Source: Prosopocoilus inquinatus
Lineage: Eukaryota > Arthropoda > Insecta > Coleoptera > Lucanidae
Direction: 5' to 3'
Assembly (NCBI GenBank): GCA_036172665.1
Contig: CM069874.1
Coordinates: 49,520,707 to 49,584,706, forward strand
DNA length: 64,000 bases
Shown: in pieces, positions 54,989-64,000 of the stretch
Position numbering within the stretch: position 1 is the stretch's first letter
Layout: each line of letters opens with the position of its first letter
Position numbers and translations under genes: made by a program
The notes under the pieces: generated by a model
What the model was told of the DNA's origin: nothing
The model's database searches: none
Seen by the model: the letters and a program-made list of their open reading frames with translations, nothing else

Positions 54989-55173
54989 TGTACAGGACAC
55001 TTAACTTTTTCATTTGGCGCTACTTGATTCCTGAACTTGAACTGATGTTTAAAATTCAGCGATTCTCATTTTTCCAATTGATCATTCCTGAAAATAGTAA
55101 TAGATCTCTTCAGTTCAACCCCTCAAATAATTACCGCCAATATGTTTTTTCTTTTCGCATTTATAGAGAAATA

Positions 55174-55493
55174 AATCGTTATGATTCAAAAATTCAACTA
55201 TTTAAATATGATTTAAAAATTAATCTTCTTGCAAAATTAAATATGAATAATTTTACAAAAAGACCAATTTTACAATAAAATTTAAGTGGTATAAAATTTG
55301 GAGTATCAAGGAAAAATTTTATCTTTTCGCATTTATAGAGAAATATAAAATTTTTCCTTGATACTCCAAATTTTATACCACTTAAATTTTAATGTAAAAT
55401 TGGTCTTTTTGTAAAATTATTCATATTTAATTTTGCAAGAAGATTAATTTTTAAATCATATTTAAATAGTTGAATTTTTGAGTCATAACGATT
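55174..55493. repeat. Near-perfect 149-bp-arm palindrome
   Basis: Arms 55174-55322 and 55345-55493 are reverse complements with only two mismatches that I could find. The 22-base loop CTTTTCGCATTTATAGAGAAAT minus its ends also occurs as a direct repeat at about 55151-55172, just outside the left arm. Such sequence would form a strong hairpin; it is either very young or subject to conversion. Confidence 0.9.
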
Positions 55494-55576
55494 AAAAACT
55501 GTCGTACAACGAATTGTCATACACCCAACTGTCGTACACCGAATTATCGCGTACACCCAATTGTCGCACGCACCCT

Positions 55577-56299
55577 CCGGAATACTATTATTTTTCGAAT
55601 CTCGATCGTTCATTTCATATTTATATACTTTTTGGCAAAAAAAATTCCATTACATACTGTCACTGACAATTCAATTCAAGTTAATTAATTTCAATTTCAT
55701 TATCACAACTTAATTCAGTTAATTTTAATTTAACCGGTAGTTTTCGCTAGTTTTAATATTTCGTTAACGTCTGAGTCACTTTATTCGATTATTTTTTAAT
55801 ACTGTTTATGATAAATGTGTGATACGTGGTACGTACGTATCAGTTAATGTTGATGATGAAATATTTTAAGGTATTTTTGAATTATGAATTTAAATCACAT
55901 CAAAGTTTGACATTACCATAATTTAGTTTAAAAACTACTTTTGGCATTACCGTTTATGACCTGCTTTCTTGTCATTTCTTGTTGCACTTTTTGAATTTTT
56001 GTCTTAGACACCTCCACCTTTTTTAAAACTGAAGTTAATTAATGGTTGGATGTAGCATATACCGTAGGTATTTGTGCTTCGGTGGGCACCTACCGGTAAT
56101 TTATTTTAAAATATGTCGCTTTATTAGTTTTCCTTCTTTTCTTCCACGACCTATGTCTTCAAAATTTTTGAGCTTACCGCCGTCGTGTCCAACCGTGACG
56201 ACAACAATTCATCTACCGGGAACCAGTATACGCAGATAAGAACCGCCTTGTTATATGTACACAACTCGACTTCCATCCAACATGGGTATCTTTGTTGAA
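55577..56299. other. AT-rich noncoding interval
   Basis: No gene. A 65-codon plus frame at 56042 (MVGCSIYRRYLCFGG) shows no domain. Confidence 0.45.
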
Positions 56300-56545
56300 C
56301 ATAACTATTAGCGTCCAACCCATAACAAATTTTTTGGAGGCATAATGGATGTCTCTTTTTTAACGAGACTGTTACTGGCGAAAGGTATCGAAATCAAATG
56401 CAATACCCTTCTTTGAACAACTGCATGATGATGAAATATGACACAGGTATTTCCAACAAGATAGTACAACCACGCATACAGTACATGCAACATTAGTTTA
56501 TAATCAAGAATTTTTTGATTATCGCGTGATAAGTGTAGGAAGGAC
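56300..56545 (+). pseudogene. Tc1/mariner-superfamily transposase fragment
   Basis: Short plus-strand stretches match the middle of a DD41D-type transposase: FFNETVTGERYRNQM, then YFQQDSTTTHTVHATL with the second catalytic aspartate, and FFDYRVISVG. Comparison with 11.3 kb (WFQQDSATCHTANATM) shows the same family. The N-terminus, first aspartate and third aspartate are absent. Confidence 0.65.
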
Positions 56546-57315
56546 CTAGCAAAGATTCAATTTATTAAAATCGTTTACGCACAATAAATTTTGTCCTAAA
56601 TCTACTGATTACAATAAATCATGTACGGATTCAATAACAAACGTTGTTTGTCTTCGAGCAGATTAATAAACCAGGCACATCATCTGCAAAGGGTAATAAC
56701 GCAGTCGCAAATTCCGTCTACAAAGCCGCCCAGTTAATGTTAATTATGTATTAGGAGGGCCGGAGGGAGGTAATAACACAAAGACCGACTATCACGGGAT
56801 GTATCGATTTAGTGGTTCTCCGGAGGAAACGAGGGGATGCAGCTTGTTTTGCTAGAAACAAAGTAGTAATCGTTCTTATTTCCTTTACGATGTGTCATTT
56901 CTAACATTTCTTTTTGCGTAGTGCTTATAGTACATATCTGTAAATGAATTTTTGAAATCATCGCCCTCTAGTTAACACATGAAATAGTCAACCGGGAAAC
57001 ACTGTTTCCCAGTCGAGTAGACCAGGAAATTACGTCAAAAACACTGGCCCTTTGGAGTATTCTTAAATAAACTAGTGTTGAAAAGGGAGAAATCGTCAAA
57101 AAATTTTGTCATTTGACGCAATGTCAAAACTGAAGCATGTCTTGCCTAATTTAACACTTTTGGTTTGCCATGACATGAAATTATATGAAAGTATTTGCAA
57201 TAAAATTTTTATATTCGTTTCAAAAAATATAATACTAAACTCTTGCAGGATTTATTATCCCGAGATAATGATTCTGCACTCTGTTCATAAATAACTGTTG
57301 AGTCTAACATTAAGT
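56546..57315. other. Noncoding interval with a GC-rich patch
   Basis: About 56650-56870 is GC-richer (GGAGGGCCGGAGGGAGGTAA, CGGAGGAAACGAGGGGATGC) and not shared with other parts of the window. No gene. Confidence 0.45.
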
Positions 57316-57521
57316 GTGTTCTTTTTACCGCAAATCTCACTTCAACTCAAACGTCGTTTCCGTTAGCGCGAACAAGTAAGTTTGAACGTGTTTCAACCTG
57401 GCAACCAATGGGAGTGCACGAGTGACAAAGTAAGAGATCGAAATCACAGTTCATACTTGTTCATGCCAACGGATATGACGTTGTATCTGAGTTGAGATGA
57501 GATTTGTGGCAAAAAGAACAC
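57316..57521. mobile_element. 206-bp MITE
   Basis: GTGTTCTTTTTACCGCAAAT with CTCACTTCAACTC following pairs with GAGTTGAGATGAG and ATTTGTGGCAAAAAGAACAC at the right; deeper in, GAACAAGTA pairs with TACTTGTTC. Arms of ~65 bp, moderately diverged, no ORF. Confidence 0.65.
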
Positions 57522-57659
57522 GCCTATTGTTATAAATTTAATTTAAGTTACTAACAAATAAGACATTTCAACCACGTTTAGAACAGAATTACCTCGACAG
57601 CCACCTGGTATAGCGCTGGGGGCCGTCCTTACTGGGACACCTGGTATACGTGTAATTTA

Positions 57660-58310
57660 AAAATTTGCCTAAAATTAATAATTATGCAAATGACTCCCAA
57701 ATTTATTATTCGTTCGCTTCCGAAGAAACCACTTCTGCAAATGAGTACAAATATTAACACCGACTTGGAAAGTCTTTCAAAAGATTCTATTCCCTGCAGT
57801 TAAATCCGAAAAAAACTGGAAATTCTGTCTGGGAGGCGACTTTGTCGGAGGTAAAATGAGAACTATCTGTCTCTTTTTATTAACAATGAACCAATCACTT
57901 TTACTAGTCATGCTAGAAACGTGGAGCTGATCATTAATTAAGATTTAACAAACATATTGAGCAATGTGTTGAAAAAGCTTTTCGAAATTTGAAATTGCAT
58001 TACGGCCGCAAAACAATTCCAAATAAAATATCTTTGGTTCTTTCAACATTTTTGTTTGCTGATCATACGGTCTAGGTCTAAATGCTGATACCCTTAAAGC
58101 GTATACAACGTGCACAAAACTCCTGTGTGAGATTTATTTGTGGATGACGGGGACGAGACCATGTTAGTCAACATTTCAATGGAATTGATTATTTAAACAT
58201 GTCAAATCGACTAAAATTATATATGAATCTTTTTATTTAAATATAACAAGACATGCAAAGTTTATACAATAAAATGAGTTTTACAACGGACATTCATAAT
58301 ATCGACATAG
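57660..58310 (+). pseudogene. LINE RT 3' remnant
   Basis: Degenerate plus-strand frames: NNYANDSQIYYSFAS (the catalytic YADD box changed to YAND), LQLNPKKTGNS, ADHTV, RIQRAQNSCVRFICG, GRDHVSQHFNGIDYLNMSNR. This is the order of RT motif C through the C-terminal region. Several stops and frameshifts; inactive. Confidence 0.7.
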
Positions 58311-58409
58311 AGACATAAACACGTAATTACTCCTCCTTCATATAAAACAGCTTCATTTAAACGATCACTTACGTTCAACGTTTCATCGTACTTTAACTGT
58401 TTACCTTGG

Positions 58410-58566
58410 GCAGGCGGGTGGCTCAGCTGTTAGACTAGCTTACTTATAAAGTCATGTCACTCGTCGGCGTGGGTTCGAATCCCACAAGGGTCAGCATTGA
58501 ATCACCGAATTCGTTAAAATAAAAAGAAAATAGGATTATAGAAACAAGTATTATTATTACTATTAC
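58410..58566 (+). mobile_element. tRNA-derived SINE with (ATT)n tail
   Basis: An RNA polymerase III A box (TGGCTCAGCTGTTAGA, 58419-58434) and B box (GGTTCGAATCC, 58472-58482) lie at tRNA-like spacing. The T arm folds perfectly (GTGGG/CCCAC around TTCGAAT). The acceptor stem does not pair (AGGCGGG against AAGGGTC) and the anticodon stem is poor, so it is not a functional tRNA. About 60 bases of unrelated body follow, then ATT-rich repeats (58549-58566). This layout is that of a SINE. Confidence 0.7.
58419..58482 (+). promoter_or_regulatory. Internal Pol III promoter (A and B boxes)
   Basis: A box at 58419-58434 and a consensus B box at 58472-58482, about 37 bases apart, inside the SINE head. 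Confidence 0.7.
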
Positions 58567-58574
58567 GCCCAAGT

Positions 58575-58670
58575 CCAAAACTGTGGTTTGATACTTAACC
58601 AGCAGTTAATAAATTGCTGGTTTAATCCCCTAGGAAACCATTGTGGCGACAATGGTTTCCTAGGATATTA
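58575..58670. repeat. Small palindrome cluster
   Basis: CCTAGGAAACCATTGT (58629-58644) and ACAATGGTTTCCTAGG (58649-58664) are perfect inverted repeats around GGCG. Just upstream, AACCAGCAGTTAATAAATTGCTGGTT forms a second stem (58598-58623; AACCAGCA/TGCTGGTT). It is likely the core of a MITE. Confidence 0.65.
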
Positions 58671-58800
58671 ACCGACAGTTAAATTTATCAGGAGGTGGTA
58701 AGATCGGGTCTTAATCGGACACTGAGCAACTCAGTCTTTAGTGAATGGCATTTTACGGGTTAATTTTGTTGTTTATAATAACCAAGTAAACGATAAATTA

Positions 58801-58978
58801 TGGATGAAGTTGATTCTTGTCCGATGAAAATTGTAAGTAAAGTTTTTTTAAACTTGAAACGGACAAACTTATGAAGGGAAAACACTCAACGTTTCGCTAT
58901 TATCAACAGCGAAACGTTGAGTGTTCTCCCTTCATAATTTTCTTTGCTTCAAGTTAAAAAAAACTTTTTACTGATAAA
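58801..58978. repeat. Fold-back related to the 6.7-kb block
   Basis: AAAGTTTTTTTAAACTTGAA and GAAGGGAAAACACTCAACGT with TTCGCT pair with AGCGAAACGTTGAGTGTTCT and CTTCAAGTTAAAAAAAACTT across a short loop. The left flank GTTGATTCTTGTCCGATGAA recurs in reverse complement at about 6780-6800, where the same GCGAAACGTTGAGTGTT is also found. Confidence 0.65.
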
Positions 58979-60764
58979 TTATGGGAACAGACAGTGCGGA
59001 TTTAGCACTTAAGAAGCCCCAGGTGGATTTCAGTCTTGTGGCCCTCCTCCAATTATTTTCAGTACTACTTTTTTTTCATCTAGTGTCTTTTAAAAAGTCT
59101 GCAACGAATGAAAGTTTGTTTAAAGCTTTTCTTGTTTGAAACTTCAAAAAGTATTGTAATTTAAGATAAAATTTTACTTTGCCATAACAATTTCTACAAT
59201 TTTATTTTAAATGCGTTACATTTTTTTCAATATGAATGAACATGCAATAAGAAAACAAAAATTTTCGTAACGTACTGAAATAATTGTTCCGAAAAACCAA
59301 ATTAATCAATTAAATAATTGAGGAACAACAATATGTTCAGTCTTTCTCAATTCCTGTTATGTCTTTATTTATTTGGCGCAGTTCGGCTAAGCTGCTCTTC
59401 CAGTCACCCAGGTTACAAATAAAACTATAATATAATATACTGTGTGTCCCAGATAATATTTCCAGCATGGGGACCTCGCTTATAAAGTATTTTTTACGCA
59501 AAAAAATTATTATGGAAAAAAGAAATTGGAAATTTTAGTTTTTTTTTGATCCCAATGGAATTTTCGCAAATTCAAAGCAGTTCGTCATGGTGTGTCATCG
59601 TTCAGAATCTTTTATTGGATGCCAATGAAACCTATGCCACGGGTTAACTAAACATATACAGTGCGTCCACGACTCGAGTTGACAAGAGAAGCTTTTTTAA
59701 AGTATCTACAGAAAGAGAAACAATGGTTAACTTTAAAATTTGAACTACAGTTCATCTATAAAATAAATTAAATTTCTTAATTTTAGGTTGCAGAAACTAA
59801 AGAATTTTTTTTATTGCATATTGATTTTAAACGAAAAAAATTCTACTGTTCGAGCGACTCAGAAAACAATGACAAATTGATTTTTTTTTGCTACAAGGTA
59901 TCTGAAATCTTCGAGTTTGTTGTAATAACCAAAAAATATCGATTATTGTTTTAAGCAATTGCATTTTCTCGAGAAACTTCAGAAACTACACTCAGATTTG
60001 AATCACGAAGCACACAGTAACTAAAAATTTCAAATTTTTTAAATTTAAGGCTGTAATAGAAAACAAAGCAAGCAACTTCTTCAAATAAAGAAACTTTTTA
60101 CAGTTAAGTTTATTTTTATGCAAAAAAATATTTTCATTATAAATTCTAAAAATTTAGAACGAATTTATAAAAAAAATGTATTTTTTTGTACAAAATTAAG
60201 AACGAAAAGTTTTTTCCTTGTTTGAAAGGCTTACTTATTTTTTACAACATCAAATTTAATTCAGTTTTGAATTAATGTTGTAAGAAAACAAAGTAAGCGC
60301 AACTCTTTAAAGCAGTATTTTTATTTTATGTTTTTATCTACGCATATTAAATTATTATCCAGCAACGATATTAAAGACAGGTGTAGAAAATTATAAATTA
60401 AATAATTTATTTTATTTGTTACTCTTTTTTTAATCTGTTTGAGGCCCCCTCATGCGCCTGTGCGGAAATCCGCCACTGAGAACAGACCTGTAATATGTTA
60501 CGGGCTCGTATAAAGGACCTGTAAAATTTTACAGGCTTGTAGAAAAGCAAATTGTCCGTTTACACCACCATGACTGCTTACACCACCATGACGGCGTCTA
60601 GCTAGAAATAAACTCTTCGATAAAAAAATTTTCACCAAAAAATTAAAGTAAATTAATTTAAAATGGCCATGTGAAGGTAAAAATAAAAGTTTGTACGCGA
60701 TAGGCTTTGCAATTAATCTTCACTAGGTTCATTGGGTATAAACTTCTAGCTAGCCCGAAAAGTT
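58979..60764. other. AT-rich noncoding interval
   Basis: No gene. GTGCGTCCACGACTCGAGTT (59662) then GACAAGAGAAGC matches the repeat end at 38799. ACTGTGTGTCCCAGATAATA at 59441 is another terminus-like sequence. Confidence 0.45.
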
Positions 60765-60851
60765 TAATTTACAAAGCTTGACACGTAAATAACTGTAACA
60801 ATTCTATTACCCAATACGCATGTTCGGTGCATTTTTACAGCGCTACTGAAA

Positions 60852-61975
60852 CGATGCACAGTGGTTAAAACGCCTAATCTAGCTGTGCAAAATTCAGTGC
60901 ATAAAAGTTTTTTGATTTTAACGATTTGAAAAATAGTTTTTAAATAAAATTTATCCATTTTCACTATCAGATTCGGTTTTCCTCGTCCCAGATTGACTCC
61001 AAGAAAAAAATTCTAATTATTCGAGTTACTAAGGACAGGGCTTTGAAATTCAGATGTAAAAAGCAATAAACGAAATTATTAGCCTAAACATGTGTTATTT
61101 TTAAGATTTTGTTGCAATTTCTGTTTTCCAAAGCTTTCCTCTACAGGTAATATGAACATTGAAGATATGATGTTTCTTCTTTTAAATCAACTGGCACGCT
61201 GTTGAAGTTTATTACATAGTAACCACTCATATCCATTTTCGGCATTTTCGAGTTTACAAAATTACGAATGACGTCACAGTTCCAGATTATGACGTCATAG
61301 TCCAAGATTATGACGTCACAATTGAAGATTATAACGTCGCAAGAAAAATGAAAAACGCCAGTTTGTGGTAAATAAGTAGCCATTTAATTTTTATTTAAAA
61401 CATTTTTTGTAATACCTATAATAGCGGCTCTATCATCGCATCAATCTTCCTTACTGTTTATTCACACTGTATATTTGTTTGCAATTTCTTGCACATACTT
61501 TCTTATTAATTAAATAAAAATATTTGTTGTGCTTGTTCGTAAATACATTTCAACTCGAATATAAGCGGATTTGAGTGATTACTACATAATAAATTTCAAC
61601 AGCGTGTTAGTTGACATAAAAGATTCATTTAAATTCATTTAAATTTTAAAATAATGGCTATTCAATGTTCATATTACCTACAGGAGAATTATTCACAGTT
61701 CTGGAAAACACAAGTCCCAATAGAATCTTAAAAACAAGGCGCAAACTTTCAGGCTTAAGAAAAAACGAACATGAGCGTTTCGTTTACGGTTTTGTGTATT
61801 TGGGTTTGAAATTCCCGCTCTAAAGTTACTTAAATAACTACAAATTTTATGATGTCGTCTTAGTAACTTCCAAAGTATATTACATAAAAAAACTTCAACG
61901 TTTTGAAATCGGTACTGTTTACTTTTATATTTTTGCACAGCTAGATTAAGCATTTCGACCACTGTGCGATGGCGT
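60852..61975. repeat. Inverted repeat pair, ~41-bp arms
   Basis: CGATGCACAGTGGTTAAAAC followed by GCCTAATCTAGCTGTGCAAAA (60852-60892) pairs with the reverse complement at about 61932-61972. The interior (~1.04 kb) includes the TGACGTCA array and no supported gene. The segment just left of the first arm (GTGCATTTTTACAGCGCTAC) is also related to 50403. Confidence 0.5.
61258..61340. promoter_or_regulatory. Phased 21-bp array of CRE/ATF-type sites
   Basis: TGACGTCA occurs at 61269-61276, 61290-61297 and 61311-61318, and a degenerate TAACGTCG at 61332-61339: four sites spaced exactly 21 bases apart in units like TTATGACGTCATAGTCCAAGA. TGACGTCA is the consensus CREB/ATF-family binding site, and 21 bp is two helical turns. 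On the minus strand the array reads as a heptapeptide repeat (CDVIIFN, CDVIILD, YDVIIWN), which I consider incidental. Confidence 0.5.
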
Positions 61976-62000
61976 GGTATGTCAATATTACGTTTAGTCA

Positions 62001-64000
62001 TAATGAACCAGTTTGTGTAATAGTAATAATATTTAACGGGGAGTCGATTAGGCCCAGCTCACTAGGCCGAGCTACTTGACTAATATAAACTGGTCTTTAA
62101 ACTGTGTGACAGCGTCTGCAAGCACCAAAAACGTTATATATACTTTCCTGTATCTCCGGCTAAAATATTTTACTAACAAAAACGCGCTAAATCCACATTG
62201 ATCGCGGTTCAGAAATTTTTGGCAGGGGCCTGCGCCTAAAAATACCATGCTCAGAAGTTTTAATTAATTTTCGGTAACGGACCGTAACAATTTACACCAT
62301 AAATTAAATACGATAGCGATTTTAATTAATGGAATCTGCGTCGGCGTTAGGAGGAGCCCTCGCGTAAAGACGTAAACAATTTTGGCGTTAAACCGCATTG
62401 TAATAAAAAGTAAACTAAAAATGAACAAACGTCTAGCTTTACCTGCAATTACGCTGCTTATCACTGGTAAACAAATGCTGCCTTTTTTATTCAAGTTGTG
62501 GAAATCAGAGATTTTACTCACCCATTTACTTACCTGAAACAAATAAAACGAATTAAACAATTATTGCTTTTCCGACAGTTTTTTTATAATATACATAGGT
62601 ACAAGGAAGTATATTATACAACGGGAGAACTTCTTTATTACTGATTTCGCAGAAAATTTTATTGTTTGACATATTTTTTCCCTTGATTAAAATATTAGCG
62701 AGTTTGAAGTTTGAACATTTGATAATCAATTTCTGTTGTCAAATTAATTTTCATATTTAAGGTCTCTAAAATACGGTGTCCAAAATTTGTTGCATACTCT
62801 CTTGGACACGTTGTATGTATACGAATTCTAATCAAAGTGTATACAGCGTGGCTCTAAACCTACGTCTTTAATTGAAACTACAAATAGTGGCCAAGAAAAC
62901 AAGCAAAATTTGTTATACAACTATTGGTCAGATAGCAATAACAAAACAGATAAAAATTATTTTACTTTTTCATAGAAATTATTTTGAGGGTCGCTGAATG
63001 CAGCTTAAATATTCCGGTGGAGCTTGGTTTTCAACTATTCTCCGACGATCGGGGCCAAAAGAAGTCGTAAAAATGCAGACCATGACCTAATGCACAGATA
63101 TTGTACTTAAGGCAGGTCAAGTATCGTGTTTTTTGTTAATTTTAAAAGCAGATAAATTTTGTAACTAAGTAAGTTCTTAATAGTTTAAAATATTCTGTGC
63201 GTGTTGCATTAATTGAAGATTAGTTTTGTGCTAATCCGTTCTTTAACAGTTAAATTTAGAAAAATCAATCTAAAGGCGATCAAAAAAGAAGAAATTCTTA
63301 CATCATATTAGTTTGTAAATTGCTAATTTACAATGTTGATTACTACAGTTATTGTATATGTACAGCGAAAATAAATTCGTTTCTTTATTAAAACTTCGAA
63401 TAAACGACGAAATAAACGTCTGCACTAGGCGAGAGCTTTTACGTCTTTATGGTTTAAGCCGACGCAGAAATTCAGATTCAATATTATCCTTATAAAAACA
63501 TGTATTTTGTGTTGGAATGTAAACAAAAACACCGATGAGAAGTTAGCAATAAAATTATGAAATTTCAAAACGCTGCCACCGCTAAAATAACGATCACAGA
63601 TCAATAACATTTAATCTATTACAAAGAGTATAATGTGTAGATTCCCCTCATATGAAGAAACTGAAAAAATATTTGATATTAAGTTAACTCTGACTATTTA
63701 AACCAGCATAAGTCATTATTCATATATTGCATCAAAACAATTGCTTTCACTGAAAATTTTCACACAGTCATAAAGCAAACATACATATCTATTTAATAAT
63801 GCCTTTAGAAAGTTTTAGCCGGTTGATTTGAAGTAATTAGAAATTAATTAAAAGTGACGCTCAGACCAATGAAACAGTACCAACTTCAAATGTTCATAAC
63901 TTTCCATTCCGCACTTGCATAAAAACTCTGTTTGCAGATAATGAAAGCACGGATCGAAATCTATCGTTTAAATCATCCTCTGAGTTTTAGCCGGATGATT
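62001..64000. other. AT-rich noncoding interval
   Basis: No gene supported on either strand. A terminus-like TATACAGCGTGGCTC at 62839 and a direct repeat of AGTTTTAGCCGG (63813 and 63985) are the only structures noted. Confidence 0.45.

Larger units (their letters stand above)
54665..55576. mobile_element. Foldback-like structure: minisatellite arms around a palindrome
   Basis: A 15-bp minisatellite (54665-54988, plus orientation) and a short stretch of the same repeat in reverse complement (55497-55576) flank a near-perfect palindrome (55174-55493). The left side has about 185 extra bases between minisatellite and palindrome. Inverted arms made of short direct repeats are the hallmark of Foldback (FB)-type elements; membership of that class is an inference. 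Confidence 0.5.

Noticed and set aside
55988..56239. 65-codon plus frame with serine/proline stretches
   Set aside because: No homology signal or regulatory context; likely random.
58410..58495. Functional tRNA gene
   Set aside because: B box and T arm are good, but the acceptor stem does not pair and the anticodon stem is weak; body and (ATT)n tail fit a SINE.
61141..61383. 80-codon minus frame with DVII heptad repeats
   Set aside because: The repeat derives from the 21-bp DNA array; no start context, domain or flanking support.

Overview
The window is eukaryotic and almost certainly from an insect genome. It is AT-rich, has no operon-like gene packing, and carries DD34D mariner elements, DD41D mariner-like elements, a BEL/Pao retrotransposon with a tRNA-Tyr-type primer site, several non-LTR retrotransposons of CR1/L2-like and related lineages, a Ty1/copia remnant, and many short TA-flanked inverted-repeat elements. 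A beetle would fit, but the order is a guess. I found no convincing host protein gene and no functional tRNA or rRNA gene. It reads as an intergenic or intronic transposon graveyard that also holds a few recent arrivals.

Layout. 1-1.6 kb: DD41D transposon with ~120-bp terminal inverted repeats (TIRs). 1.85-3.04 kb: copia pol remnant interrupted by a MITE. 3-9.3 kb: noncoding DNA with a hAT-like MITE, a large fold-back (6.2-8.3 kb) and a palindrome. 9.3-10.9 kb: two unassigned coding-like remnants. 11.0-13.1 kb (minus): a decayed DD41D transposase fused to a decayed LINE. 13.3-14.5 kb: mariner copy 1. 15.7-21.6 kb: a TA-flanked fold-back whose right arm is split by a LINE with ORF1 plus EN-RT. 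23.7-24.5 kb: a smaller fold-back with a LINE 3' piece inside. 26.2-32.9 kb (minus): a young BEL/Pao element with identical LTRs. 33.7-36.2 kb: LINE tail, multi-unit fold-back, small MITE. 36.6-38.5 kb: DD41D element with ~310-bp TIRs. 39.1-40.3 kb: nested fold-backs. 41.7-45.9 kb: nearly intact LINE. 45.9-46.7 kb: array of a 310-bp repeat sitting in that LINE's (ATT)n tail. 47.6-48.6 kb (minus): LINE remnant. 48.9-54.5 kb: mariner copies 2-4 with a MITE and minisatellite between them. 54.7-55.6 kb: Foldback-like structure (15-bp minisatellite plus a near-perfect palindrome). 56.3-58.7 kb: DD41D and LINE remnants, a MITE, a tRNA-derived SINE and a palindrome. 58.8-64 kb: AT-rich noncoding DNA with fold-backs and a phased 21-bp array of TGACGTCA.

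How the parts relate. The LINEs supply reverse transcriptase, and two of them and the SINE end in (ATT)n tails, which suggests LINE-driven SINE mobilisation. The short TA-flanked MITEs and fold-backs look like non-autonomous passengers of Tc1/mariner-type transposases; four mariner copies and four DD41D-type transposase remnants are present here, all disrupted. Several lesions are single events (one nonsense codon in BEL/Pao, one-base slips in homopolymers in the 37-kb transposon and 43-kb LINE), so active relatives, or base-calling errors, should be considered. CpG-rich single-copy patches between the repeats (near 3.4, 15.4, 22.1, 50.3, 51.0 and 56.8 kb) are the best candidates for host regulatory DNA.
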